The notes under the pieces were generated by a model. The model had not been told where the DNA came from, ran no database searches, and saw only the letters and a list, made by a program, of their open reading frames with translations. From Sphaeramia orbicularis (Eukaryota; Chordata; Actinopteri; Kurtiformes; Apogonidae): a stretch of DNA of 64,000 bases. A program made the position numbers and the translations under genes. Positions within the stretch are counted from its first letter, which is position 1; the number at the start of each line of letters is the position of its first letter. Positions 1-13,400 of this stretch are shown piece after piece. The DNA lies in assembly GCF_902148855.1 (NCBI RefSeq), contig NC_043964.1:26895285-26959284 (forward strand). Direction: 5' to 3'.

Positions 1-1951
1 TCTAAAATACCATATAACATCAGGTCGATCCAGACCTCAGTGGGTTTTGTCCAGTTTTTAACAGGACGCACCGTGGCCAGAAAGTCGTTGGACGTTGTGA
101 GTCTTAAATGATTCCAAAGTGCCAGGTATGAGCAGTTTGATGACTCGCTGGAGGAAACACCAACTGGGAAAGAAACAAATCTGTGAATAAACCTGCAGCA
201 TCTTCACCCAGTCATATGAGGGAGAGTCAAAAAGTTCTCAGACAAATGTTATATTTTTTAAATGCACAGTATTTTACAAACAAGAACATGCTCAAACTTT
301 TTTTTGATGTCTTGTCTTCGATAACTTTCCTCATTCTATCTTTTGGAATAGGTGTGTCTAAGTTGTGTTTTATTAAAACTGTCTGTTCAACCTTTCTTAG
401 AATGACAAATCTTGAAATTAGAGCCAACACTAAGTTTTTCACCAAACTTGACTGGAAGCCTGTTATGATTATTGATGCTTTACAAAAGGTTTATGGGACT
501 CTTCATCATGTAGAGCTGTAGTTTACAATTGGATTAACCCATAAAGACCAAGTGCTATGTTTATGGCAGTTCCCAAATTATTATCTTCTCTTTGTTGAAC
601 CTTTCTTAAGTAATTTATCACCATTTATTATAATATTATCCTCTGTATTTTGTGTTTTTTCAGTGAAACTCAGGTATTTTCCTATAACTAATTTATTGAT
701 CATGTGGATGTTCATCAAAGCTCAGATTAAAGTTGATAGTTATTATATCAGAAATAGAGAAAACTGAAGAAAAAGTGACTTTTTCAGGACAGGTATCATT
801 AACTGAACATAAAAACAAGTGTCTCCATCCGCTGTCATTTATTAAAGTCTGTAGGTTTTACTGGTGAATCAATGTTATAGAGGATGACAGTGTTTCCATG
901 GTCACTATACAGTCTCTGAATGTCCAAATGGATCATATCTGATGACCATGAAAAGATGAAAAACTGCATTTTACACCAACTGCATGTATTGATAGGTATT
1001 AAACATTTTAGATCAATAGACAATTTTGTTCAATGGTGGATGTTTGGGTCTTTATGGGTTAAATGCTTTAAGGACAGCAGAGAACAACTTAAAGACGACC
1101 CATGGGAAGGGAGACCCTCCACTGCAAAAAATCAAGAAAATGTTATTATTGTGCAGAATCAAGTTGAAGCTTTCAGCCCGCTGGGTTCCAAAGACCAACT
1201 GACTCAAAGGGCTGACCTTTCTTTAGTCATTTTCACCAAAATTGATGCAAATAAAGACTTTTTTTTTAGCTATCTGTCACTAGGGATGTAACTTGGATCT
1301 ACCAGTCTGACCCAAAGAGCAAAATCAAAGCAAAAGAGTGGCATCCAAACCAAGCAGCTGGATCTGTGAAATTCAAGGCAGAAGTCTGTTAAAAAGATTA
1401 CGGCCACAATTTTTTGGGATTCAAAATGAATTATCCCAAAAAATTTTCTAGAAGAACACTGTTACTGCTAGTTATTATGAAGGTGTTTTAAGAAAGCTGA
1501 AGATCACACTGATGAAAAAAAGTCAGATTTTGTTTCATCATGACAATGCCCCAGCACATTCTGCAAAAGCTGTCAGAGCTAATTTGGGAGAATTTCAATG
1601 AGAAATTCTTCCACATTCTCCTTATAGCCCTGATTTAGCTCCATCAGACTTTTTTTCTGTTCCCAAAATTAAAAGAACATATGACAGGCATTTGATTCGA
1701 AGCAAAAAAGCAGGTTATGACTGGTGTCAAAGACAGTCCCAGTAATCCTACAAAGAAGGAATCTACCGATGGAAACATATAATACAAAAGTGTTTAGACT
1801 CTAATGGAGCTTACGTAGAAACATAATTTAATTATCTTGAAAAATAAACTTTTTATTACATTTGTCTGCAAACTTTTTGACTCTCCTGCGTATATTGTTT
1901 TTAAAACTCACCGATGAAAGTGAAGACGGCGACAGTCCGGAGCAATGACAT
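1..1951 (-). CDS. Cys-loop ligand-gated ion channel, 5-HT3 receptor-like, 5' exons only (cut by window edge)
   Basis: Two coding exons are visible, joined by a 1.75-kb intron: exon 1 at 1912-1951 and exon 2 from 163 down to the window edge. Exon 1 gives a short hydrophobic start (MSLLRTVAVFTFI) that fits a signal peptide and ends at a GTGAGT donor; exon 2 follows a pyrimidine-CCCAG acceptor and the phases match (1 to 1). Exon 2 reads on from a Cys-Ser-Tyr through FLATVRPVKNW, then TEVWIDLMLYGIL. This order (C-S-Y, a nucleus of L and N, then TRPVKN and an LD-x-x-LY-x-IL strand) is what I recall for the start of the extracellular domain of 5-HT3 receptors and their fish relatives. Such proteins are pentameric cation channels of the plasma membrane. 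The pore and Cys-loop lie outside the window, so subtype and intactness cannot be judged. A less likely reading is another cys-loop family member. Confidence 0.62.
217..1890 (+). mobile_element. Mariner-family DNA transposon, decayed, in intron 1 of the receptor gene
   Basis: Both ends carry the same inverted repeat (GGAGAGTCAAAAAGTT near 220 and its complement near 1870-1885), about 27 bp long with few mismatches, flanked by TA on each side (215-216 and 1891-1892). Inside are recognisable mariner transposase pieces: IRANTKFF at about 416, a YNWI...FKDSREQLKDD-GRPS block split around 530 and 1065, then HHDNAPAH near 1540 and YSPDLAPSD near 1622, the second and third catalytic regions of DD34D mariners. 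The frame is broken several times by stops and indels, so it is dead. Without the nested MITE it is about 1.15 kb, shorter than the usual 1.3 kb. Confidence 0.88.
538..1058 (+). mobile_element. piggyBac-type MITE (copy 1), nested in the mariner
   Basis: The element starts CCCATAAAGACC and ends GGTCTTTATGGG, with TTAA on both sides (534-537, 1059-1062). A TTAA duplication with CCC...GGG ends is the hallmark of piggyBac. Removing it with one TTAA restores a continuous mariner reading frame (Asn-Trp-Ile-Lys-Cys-Phe-Lys-Asp), so the target site is exact. It has no coding capacity. Four more copies lie at 4704, 18349, 38550 and 48193, plus a remnant near 25225. Confidence 0.88.
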
Positions 1952-2413
1952 GACTGTTTCCCTTCAGCTCAGTGTGAACAAAGTCTTTTAAGAGCAGCAG
2001 AATAATCAGACATCATTAAGTCATGTTAATGGGCTGTCACAGATGGAGAACAGGCGCTCTTCGCTCTATTGTCGTCCTGCAGCTGATGCACAAAGTCAAC
2101 ATGGGTGATGAGGCAGTTTTCAGTGTCAAACACCTGCATCAACGTCAAACACATGACACATGACCTGAGATAATTGCAGCCTTTAATCAGAGGATGATGG
2201 AGGGTTTTCTATTGTTAAAACAGACAAAGTCTGAGTTCCTGTTTGTGTGTGATCCAAACAAAACTCCAAACCCTGAACCGAGTCACACTGTGGACAACAC
2301 AACTCACTTTTATCATGTAATAAATGATATTTAACTGGTTTTAACACTTTTACTCATCAGACCTGAAGCACAAATCCTTCATATAAAAGTATTTAACAGG
2401 GTTTGTAGAACTG
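1952..2413. other. Upstream flank of the receptor gene
   Basis: This holds the presumed 5' untranslated and promoter DNA of the minus-strand receptor gene. I see no clear TATA box, CpG island or repeat in it. Confidence 0.3.
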
Positions 2414-3300
2414 ATGTCAATTTTCTTGATTTTATGTTCATGCTCTTCATTATTTTGTCCTTTTCTTGATTCATTTCTTTATTATTTGTTCATTTTTATT
2501 GATCATTTTGTTGATTCTGTTTATATTTTGTGCATTTTCAAACATTTTCTTTATTTTATGTTCATTTGTTTTCACGTTTTTTATTATTTTGTCATTTTCT
2601 TGATTATTTTCTTCATTGTTTTTTCCTTTTTGGTAATTATTATTGATCGTTTTGTAGATTTTGTTTATTATTGTGTGCCTTTTCCTGATTTCATGTTCAT
2701 TTGTGTTAATTTTCTTAATTATTAGTTCATTTTCTTGATTTTGTTGATTATAACTACTTGCAGCATTGTACCTGTGGTGCCACTGTACGATAGCTTGAGG
2801 CTAAAATCGCCCAGCATACCTCACAACATTTGAATACTGACATAAAATTGTGCCTAGTAGATAGTTAGGTAACGTTTCTATTCATTTGGCGGTGATCAGG
2901 CCTGTGAAGGCTGAGTAAAATCCGTACAAACGCCCTCCTGTGCTGCAACATCGATCGGACGGACACAGAACATGCATTATATAGGATTACTTATTGGGCA
3001 AATTTTCATCCATTGTTTTTATTTAGTTTATTTTTGTTGACACTCTTGGTCATTTTCTTAATTTGTTCATTCTTTTTAATTGTTTCAAATATTCTGTTAA
3101 GTCTGTTTATATTCTCTACATTTTTTGTCCATTTCCTTGATTTTATGCTCATTCTTGTTCATGTCCTTGGCATTTTTGTGAATTTTCTTGATTTAATTTT
3201 CATTTTGTGTTCACATTCTTCAATATTTTGTTCATTTTTGTTAATTGCATTGCTTATTGCAACTTGCTCATTTTTAGGATCATGTTTCACTTATTCTTCA
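2414..3300. repeat. T-rich degenerate tandem repeat in two blocks
   Basis: Two blocks (about 2414-2750 and 3005-3300) are made of loosely repeated units around TTTTCTTGATTTTATGTTCA. They create long Phe/Leu/Ile-rich open frames that mimic membrane proteins. About 250 bp of ordinary-looking sequence separates the blocks. Confidence 0.65.
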
Positions 3301-3721
3301 TGACCTGACCTGACTCTCCCTGGACTTGGAAAGACTGGCTCGGAGGGCAGATTTTGAAGAGGGGCTGCATGCGGGGCTTATCCATAGTTATTGTGTTACC
3401 TGGAGGCACCAGTTTAGAACGTAAGAACTGCTCTGCTGTGGAAAAGGCAAAAACAAAACACACTTTAGACGCCTCAAGTTCAGTATTTTCTGTCAGACAT
3501 CATGTCATTGAAGGTACCAAGTTCCTCTTGGTACATCTTACAGCAAAAAACAGAAAATGGTGGTCATACGCTACCATAAACAGTTTATTTCTGTTATTGT
3601 GCCAGTGTATTGATCCATAATAACATGTTAAACACCAAAATAAATACCTACTGTATACAGTCATCATTTATCCCACTTTAATTCATCTAAATTTACCCTT
3701 TAGTGGACTCAGATCCAAAGT

Positions 3722-4175
3722 GAATCCATTTACATGCACACTAATACTCCAATCACTATCCGATTTCTGGAGTTATCAGATCAAATGATTAGTGATCATG
3801 TAAACAGTATAATCTGATCTGATTTATCAAATAATTTCTCTCCAATACTCCGATGTCTCTGCGCATCTATACCTGATAATCGGATTTATTTCATTCTTTT
3901 ACATCTGCACGTGTGAAGAAATAATTAAATCATAGAAAACAGAAGTGACTTATTCAAAAGTGAGAACAAAACAATAACAGGAAATCTGATTTGACCATAA
4001 CTACGTACGTACATACTCTGAAAGAAATTCAATGGATTGAAGTGTCTAAACCAAGGTTTTTCATTAAACATATTTCTTAAGTGCATGTAAACATGTCAGA
4101 TCTGATTAATACAATTATCTGAGTACTAACAGTTATCAGAATTGTATGGTCATGTAATGATGTGAATGAAATAAA
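3722..4175. mobile_element. Unclassified short MITE-like repeat
   Basis: The left end reads ACACTAATACTCCAATCAC and the right end carries weakly complementary ACAGTTATCAGAATTG and GTCATGTAATG. The body is dense with GATCTGAT/ATCAGAT words. A piece of the same family recurs reversed at about 24187-24250. No transposase or clear target duplication is seen. Confidence 0.45.
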
Positions 4176-4430
4176 AGTCATCTCAAAATATGTTTCTAAA
4201 TGAATCAAACAGCTGATAGAATCTGACTTGCGTGCAGAAAAACAGATAAACTTCAGGAGGCTGACTGTACTAACTTAAAGGAGGAAATGATTTATTATTA
4301 ATCATTTGTTTTACAAGCCATATTGGGTTGATCAGTGAAGTCTGCCATCCCAGCATCCCTCAGAAGGTCCAGTCATCTGCTGACGTCTGGAGACACATAA
4401 ATTAACTTTGACATATTATTCCAGCAGACG

Positions 4431-4436
4431 TTTATT
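4431..4436 (-). terminator. Poly(A) signal of TSEN54
   Basis: AATAAA on the minus strand lies about 20 bp beyond the TGA stop codon of TSEN54. Confidence 0.6.
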
Positions 4437-4454
4437 TGGTCCATGCTTTGTGTC

Positions 4455-7400
4455 TCAGGGGAACACGTCTGTCGGCAACTGGAAGTCTTTAAATGTGTAG
4501 AAAGAGATGTCGCCGTGATCCACCACTGCAAAGACCACTGGGATATCTCCGCTCTGAAACGCCAGCACTTTCATCACTTGGAGATCAGGAACAGGACTGT
4601 TGAAACTGACGCAAAACAGGAAGTGGGCTAAATTAATTCAATCAAAATTCAGACAAATACAGCTGCAGCTAGTAATTCATATAAATAAATTGATGATTTT
4701 TAACGCATATAGAGACACAAACGTCCACCACCGACCAAAAGCCTCTACTAATCTAAAGTGTTTAAAACCTGTTGATCCACTAATCCTATCAATACATGCA
4801 AATAACTAGTGTAAAATGCAGTTCGTCATCTTTTCATAGTCATCAGATATGACCCATTTGGACGTTCAGACTACACAGTGACCATGGAAACACTGTCATC
4901 TTCTATAACATTGATTCACCAGTAAAACCTACAGACTTTAATAAATGACAGCAGATGGAGACACTTGTTTTTATGTTCAGTTAATGATATCTTTGCTGAA
5001 AAAGTCACTTTTTCTTCAGGTGTCGCAGTTTTTTAATATACCCTCGGCTTTATTCCGAGCTTTTAAGAACATCTGCATGACCAGTGAATTAAATATAGAA
5101 AAATACATGATTTTCACTGAAAAAAAAAAAACAAAAAAAAAATACAGAGGATATTATTATAATAAATGTTGATAATTCAACTTACAGGTGAAATACAGAG
5201 AAAAATTCATTTGGGAACTGACACAATGTAGCACTAGGTCTTTATGGGTTACTGCAGAAAATTTGTGAAAAAGCCACTTGTAAATTCCCAGCATGTATGA
5301 AAAGGATCACATATAAAATTGAAATGATTTCTCTGATAGTCTAACATTTGTGGGTTCCAGATTGTCAAAGTGCATGTTTGCTGCTGCAACTTTTCTATTG
5401 TTGCTCCAGTTCTGCAGATTAATTAATATGACAATAACTAAAGGAGATAATCTCAAACTGCGCTGATGTTTACTCAAATGTCATTTCCTGTAAGCGAATC
5501 TTGGGTCAACACGCTGTCAGGTGGCGTCACTCACCTGCAGACACACATCCGCGAGTAGGGTTTCCCTGGATTACTCTTCTTGAAGTCAGCCACCGTGTCG
5601 GGTTGGTAAACATTGAAACTAATCCTCCACTCGTCTGAGCTTTTTAACCTGAGAGGACAAAGCACAGTGTCGTCCATCCATAACCCAAACCCAGAAAGTC
5701 CATAGTATAACACACATCATCCTGGGATGACAATGGACACACACTGAGCTGCAGCTTGTTGCCTCTTTGTTCCACTGACACTGAGACATGCAGACTTCAC
5801 ATAATGCCCTGTTTATTTTCCTCCCTCTGGGTGTTCAGTTGTTTTTACACCAAAAATAGACTCTTCTGAGTGTAATTAAAATAATAGTGAGTGGTACCTG
5901 GATGCCCCTTCAAGCAAATTCGTTGATTTAATCACACTGATTTTCTCCAGTAGCTTCCCTGAGAAAATAGAAATGAACAGAAAAGCATTTAAAAGAGAAA
6001 ACTCAAACCAATAAAGCACATTCCATCTGTTCAGTTTGTGTCAACATTTTCCTTCTTCTCTGTTTGTACAAAACGTAGTCAATTCCTAACATTTTCTCCC
6101 CTTTTTGCTGTAGGAAAATGTCACATTTCCATTAGTTTGCTATTTGCTAGAAATTGGAAAGTCTTTTTTTGTAGTGTAAAGTCTGGTTTAGAAGGATAAG
6201 TCTACATGATAACTCTGAATTTGTATCTATACCAGATTTATCTTATTTGTGCAAAGAGCAGGTGTGTCAAACTCACTTTAGTTCAGGGGCCACATACAAC
6301 CCAATAGCATCTTAAATGGGCCAAACCAGTAAAGTAATAACATACGAACCTATAAATACTCGTTTTGTAAAAATTTTTCAATTTGTTTTAGTGTGAAAAA
6401 AATAAAATTACATTAAGAAAATGTGAACAACCTCAACAATCATGTACAACCTGAAATTCTTTAAGAAAAATAAGTGCAATTAAACAATATTATGTCTCAG
6501 TTTATCATCACATTACAACTTACAGACCACAGTGGTTCTGCAAAGACAAAACATTTAGTAACAGGCATAATACAGTTAAAATTGTACTTATTAAGTATTG
6601 TAAGTATTATATTCTTTGGACCTTTGAAGTTGTTCGTATTTGTTCAGGTTATTCACATTTTATTTGTGAAAGGATCGTTTGTAAATGCAAAACTTTTCAT
6701 AATGTAATTTTACTTTTTCATATTAAACAAAGAGGAAAATCTGGAGTTGTCATTATTTACAGGTTATGTTATTATTTCACTGAAAATCATATTGGTGTGT
6801 ATGTGGCCCCTGAACTAAAATGAGTTTGACACCTTTGATGTTTAATATCTTCAGTGTAATCTTTACTCTTTGCAAATTCATCCCACTGGCGGGTTTGGAC
6901 CCTTTGGTGGGCCACTTTTGACCCATGGGCTGTATGTTTGACACACCTGGGATACAGTATCGTCTCCAGTTTTGCCAGAAGCTGATTAAAAACACATCAC
7001 AGCTCATGCACCTTGTTTTTAATTTTACCTTGTATATATCCTTTGTTCCCTGTTTATATCCTTATATGTTATATATATTTCTTTTATCTGTAGTGTAAAG
7101 TCAGCTTTTTGTGTAGTTCAGAATTTCTTTATAGTTTTTGTATACGTCAATATTTTTCAGTATAATTTTGTTATATTTTTATACAGTGTTTTTGAAGTTT
7201 AACTCTTTGCTGCTAAACAGAAACAGAGCTGCTAAACTGATGTTCATTGTTCCTGCAACAGTGACAAAAAAAGATCTATTCTATTCTATTCTATTCTATT
7301 CTATTCTATTCTATTCTGCCAGAACTCTATCAGCCATGAGTTTACGTAATAAACCACATCATATGACTCACCATGAGGAAGCGGTTCCGTCGGGTCATGC

Positions 7401-10400
7401 AGAGGAGTGACCTCTCTGTTCCACAGGTGATCTGGTTGATTTCTAGGCTTCGCCTGACGTCTCGCCAGAAGTTCCCGGTACTCAGACCAGTTTCTGCACC
7501 GTCGGACCTTTAAGGAGCACAAAAAGTCATACCCCATCGAACCAACTACAGACAAGGATGTTATTATGAGGCTTTTCTAGGGAAGATTCCAAAAGATTTA
7601 TAGTGAAAGGTCATTTTTTATGCAACTGGATATTCGAAACACAACTATAAATACAACTTACATGATGAACAATAAAAACACTAGCAGCCAATAAGAATAT
7701 AGTTGAATTCACAATTATGTTCAGGATGTCATGTTACCATTGATTTAACTTTTATTATTACAAAAGGTTCTCATCCCATCTGGGCATTTTCTGACACTTT
7801 GGCCAAAGGTCCTGGGCGTTGGTTTTCCTCACCATGGGAAACCAGCAGAGGGATTCACTACTCCCTCTAGTGGTCACATAAATCCGCAGCGTAAATAACT
7901 TCAATTCATATCTCTACAATCCAATACATTGGCATCTTTGACTTAACAGTTCTTTATTTTAACCACTAAGGATCATTTTAAGTAATTATTTGATATTTGA
8001 AAGAAGAAATACTACATATAGATCCTGTTTAGCCTTTCATTGAAGGAGATGTAGTGTTAGCCTAGTGGAGCAAAGATGAAGAAGTTGTCTATTCCTATTA
8101 ACAACTGAAAACAGACCAAACACACCTCTCTGTCTCTGTTAACATCCCAGTGACGCCTCCTCTTGTCCTTCTCTCTTTTCTGCTCCTTTGCCGACATCTT
8201 CACCTTCTGTAGGTTTATCCTCTGCCTCCAGGGGGCAATGTCACACACACCTACAGTCAAAGCCCTGGGCAGCAGAGCAGGGTCCGGGGAGGAGAAGCAG
8301 TCCGACTTCTGGTCTCTGGAGCCCACGTCAGGGAAGCAGATGGACCTGAAGTCCCAGCGTGAGGAGCCAGAGGGGGGGCCAGGGTCTGAGCGACGGCCCG
8401 AGTCCCTGAGATCATCCGTCATCCACCAGGTCCGGCTTCTGCCGTCAACGGCTGAACTCACAGTGGCGGTCTGAGCCTCTGGAGTCCCAAGAGAGGCTGA
8501 TTCTGGTTTTTTATCCTCCTCTCCTCCATGGCTGCATGGTTCCTCCTCCATCCCCTTCACTGTGTCTTTATCTGGAGCTTCAGTAAAACTACAAATAAAG
8601 AACAACAAACACTCAAATGTGTGTAGATGCACACATCACAGTTTTTTGCACTTGTTTTAGATATTTTCCTATTTACATAATCCCTCCCTTTTTCAGTCCT
8701 ACAGTATTCACTACTTTATATCAACTGTGATGAAGAACTTTGCTTCATCACAAATTGCACTTCCACGGATAATGAATAATATTGATGCCCCATATAACCA
8801 TACTGACCACAAGAGGCCGGTGAAATCACATTAATTTTGGGGGGTGTCAATAATCATGGCCGGTTTCTGTTTTGCATTTTTAAGGAAAGAAAATAATTAC
8901 ATTAGAACTGCATTTACCCATTTAATAATAACATTTAATAGTGAAAATAGAATTAATTATTGAGTCATGATACATTCAGTGACATAGTGCACAGGTTTTG
9001 TCCATGCACTTAATTCTTCTTGGTTTTTCATAGAGCTCTCCTGTGTGGAAACACTGCTGGTGGTGGCCCACCTATTATGGTCCAATTCACAGACTGACAC
9101 TATGATCATTTTATTTGAAACACTCACCTTTCATTATAGCAGCCGCTCAGTGTAGAAAAAAAATCCCTTCACATGCTAATCTTCCGATTACCTCAGAAAG
9201 GTGCAGTGTCATTTTTACCCCCGTATTATTTTTGTACTTCCGGTGTTTTTGTACATGCATTTGGTACAGCAGGCAGCATGGTGGTTTTACACCTGTATTT
9301 TTTTTACCCCCATTAACTGTGTAGTTTTGAATATCCAAATAAAGTGAAATTTACTGTAGTAAATGATAAATAAACAGGCTAAATTCAGTACGACAGATTT
9401 CACTACCGGATCACAACCAGATGTTTACATCGAAAAGAATTCAGTTGCACATGCCCAACGGTTTGGAGCATGCGCATAATTCTTAGGGGACAAAAACTGT
9501 TCAGCGGCACAGAGTGCACGCCACTTATTGAAAATAGTGAGCATTTGTACATTTGTTTCAAATGTATGGTGTGGCGGCAAGGATTTAGCCATGGCGGTGT
9601 GCCACGGCAAAACCTTACCAACGGAAACCCTGACAGATATATGTGAAAATACGAAGAGGCATAACATTAATGTGGGGGTGGACTCAGCTTGTGTTTACCT
9701 GGAGGATGACAATGGGCTGGGGCTGCGCTTCCTCTTCAGGTGCCTTCCTCCTCGGTCACGTGACTGAGGCAGGTTCAGCTGCCTCACATAAGGCGACGGC
9801 TCCGAGCTGTAACAAAACAACAAATATAACTATCAACCTCATACAGTCATCAAACCTAACCGGATCACCAGCACCAACAGGTTTCATGAGCAGCTTGAAA
9901 AAACAAACAAATTACGTTTAGGTGTATGAATGTGGCATTCAGGTGTTGTTACCTGGGATCAAACCTGTGCACCACATAACCAAGCCTCTTCAAATGTGCA
10001 AACACCTCAGTGGAAGAAAAACAAAGACCAGTTAGACCAATGTTTGTAAATAGGGATGCACTGATACCGATACCAGTATTGGGTGTTGGGTCCGATACTC
10101 AGCGTTTGTACTTGTACTTGTTAAAGTACTCCGATACAACTGCACCGATACCACTGAAGGCAGTGTGACATTCGCAGTTAAGTGCAGCAGGTACGCGGTG
10201 GAGGAGTAATAATAATAATAATAATAATACATTTTATTTATAGGCGCCTTTCAGGACACTCAAGGTCACCGTACAAAGTTGTAATGTAATGTCAGCAGTG
10301 TGGAGATTTTTCAAAATAAATGACAGTGACAAAAGTAACACTGACTCCAAGTAACGTTAAAGACACAGACAGATACGGATGGAGCGTTCTGTCCGTCCTC

Positions 10401-13400
10401 TGCCTACATTCCATCCATTTTTCAAGTGCTCATGGATGCGTATCCAGATAGAGAATACCACCAGGAACCGTGGAGGTAGAGGATCTTTTCAAAGAACGAC
10501 TGTGTGAGTTAGTGAAAAAGTACTGACATATTTATCACAACTAGTACCCTCATCAATATCAACATTAGTATCCACATTAGTGTTACCTCTGTCGTCTCCA
10601 TGTTTGTTATTACTGACTTTCTTCTTCTCAAAAAACTTTACTTTTCTTCATGGTATTTGTCCAGTATGGTTAATTAAGAGTGGCGCCCCCTGGTGGATTA
10701 ATTGAGAAACACTCATTCCAACGCATTAAATGTCAGTAGCAGCACTTTGTTACAGTCAGACTAATGACAATGACAATAAAGCACATTTACAAAAGTAACT
10801 AAGAACTGTAATGGTATTATTAAGTACTCATATTGGTACTCGATATCGGGAAGTACTCAAATGTTAATACTTGTACTTGTACTTGGTCTAGAAAAAAGTG
10901 GTATCGGTGCATCCCTATTTGTAAAGACAGGATTCCCACAGATTCAAAGAAACAAAATGTTAAAACCTTTCCACGACCTTCCCAGGACCATTATATTATT
11001 ACTTCCATGATCTCTGAGGTCATGGACAGATTTAGGCTGGCTGCTTAAAGTATGATTCTCTGTTGATGATCATCTAAAAAGGAAAAACAATGAAGCTAAT
11101 GTTTTAATAATACAGACCTTAAATTCTGCTTTGTTTTCAGTCAAATAGCAACAAAAAAAAAGAAAATCTTGAAAATAATCAGCTTTAAAATGTGTCTTTA
11201 CAAGCCCATCCATGCATCAGGATCCAATTTTTACTGCTCCAAACTTGCTGTGATTTATTTCAGTGAAATGTTTGACATTAAACTCAACTTTATGACACGA
11301 TGCATCCTAATTTCACAATGTTTTATTGAAGGATCAGCTATAGATCCACATTTATGAGCTTTAATTTTTCAGTTCATCTTATATTCTATTTTTTTGACTT
11401 TATTAACATCCTTGAATCTATATGAAACTCACATATGACCTAATTTGGTTCAAAAAGCTAATTTAACCATCTCAATTTCCAGACCTGTAAAATTACTTCT
11501 GCAGGGTTTTTTTTCATGTGTGAACATTGTAAAGATGTTCAGGATTTGAGTTATACCTGATATTGCAGGAGGTTCATTGTTTTCGAGGACAGAAACATCT
11601 CATAACCATCCTGGATGGACAGCGGCAGATCCTTGTAAAACACTTGCACGTTCCCCTGTCCATACAAATACAAAAAAAAAATAAAAAATACAAATCAATA
11701 TTTTATAGGACTCCGTATGTGTTATGGAAGTGAATAAATGCAACTCACACACTCCATCAGGTAGAGAGCTTCTTCAGGGAGGAGGTACTGTTTGCCCTCA
11801 GTGGAAAAACCCATTGTCTGCCAAAACTTTCCCTGATCAGACCAGTAGAGGAGGATGTGTATGAGTGAGTATTTAGATTATTGCCTAGTGTTTGTGTTAT
11901 TATTACTGGTCTCATAACAGACTCACAGCTGGAGTTTGAAGCTCCACAACCTGGTTGTCTGGAATCCATGAGGCCTTCACGAGGCTCCCTCTGCAGCAAC
12001 ATTAAGACACATGATGTACTTTACAGCTGATTTACAACACATGTATCAAAGTTCCAAATGTTAAATCAATTTTTATTCTATTATAATGTTGTCATCGGAC
12101 ACCAAAGCTTATCCCATTCTGGTAAAATCATTATAAAAAAGTAACAACGCAAGTACAAGCTGCTTAAAATAAGGGATGTTCAGGTTTGAGGGAGCCAAAT
12201 TACTTTTTAAGATGTTTTTCCAAGACATCATTGGTCAGATTTCAGTCCTTCCATTCATATAAATAACAGTCCAACAGGCTTCATAGTTACTGTGGTGAAC
12301 CAGTCTTACCCATGTTTCAATCCACTAACATTACATTTCCATTTGTCCATGACTAATGTTTCTGCTACTGATGTTCAAGCTGCTAAAGTTCATACCTGAA
12401 CCCCTCCACCCATGAATGACTATTGGAGGCTCCACTCATTCCCATTTCCGTTAGGATAAAATGATCAACATTAATTACAGATTTGACAAACTCTTTACAA
12501 AGATTTCTAAAGCAAATAGAGCAATATCATTTATTGTGTCTGAGGAATTTTTAAGACTTTTGAGTGTCAGATTTAAGGATTAATTATCAATTTTAAGGAT
12601 AATTGAGGCCTCGATTTAAAACACTCACCTTCAATTCTTTTTAAAAATCTCTGGACATGCTGTAAGAATCTCTTTGTAGATATACATTCTATTATGTTTC
12701 TGTTGGTTCTTTTGGTCCAATGTGTGATATTTTTATTTTGATCTCCAAATTAATGTTTAAGTTGTTTTTAAAGCAAAGAAGTCAACAGATTGCAGTGACT
12801 TTAATGTAAGAATTTTATATTTTTCTTTTGTTATTTCAGACTTTACAAAGAATGAATGACAAAAGTTGAGAATACCACTTGTACTTGACAGCAACTACAG
12901 TTTATCAAGTCTCTGTCTAAATAATCAGCAGATTAATTGGAAATCATCATAAATAACCATTTGTGACAGGTCTAGATTTAGAGATCTTCTTGCCTTCATT
13001 TAGTTGTTCATATCTATTGTGTTGAGTTATTTTTTTTGCCTGGGTTGGCAAATTTCCTTTTGTTGATACTTTCAAGAACAGTTAATTAACATTCTAACAG
13101 TTCAGAAACTGCTGAAAAACTATGAAACACACCTACATTTCCACATCAACCTTGTTTGTATTTACTTTGAATCATAGTTTTTATTACAACACGCCAATCC
13201 AATCTCAAAGCTCTCATGTCCTTGATCACAGAAGGATGGACAATACTCACAGCCGCTCCACTCTCTCCTCTGATACGAGGCTCCAGTGTTCATTCAGACT
13301 TTCCTCCAGACACTGCCTCTGCTTGTCTGAGTCATCAGGGAAGAAGTCCTTCTGTCCTCGCATTGGAATCTTGTGGCTCCTGGACCGGGCTGCGAACAAC

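Noticed and set aside
2414-3303. Phe/Leu/Ile-rich frames that look like membrane proteins
   Set aside because: They are translations of a T-rich tandem repeat.
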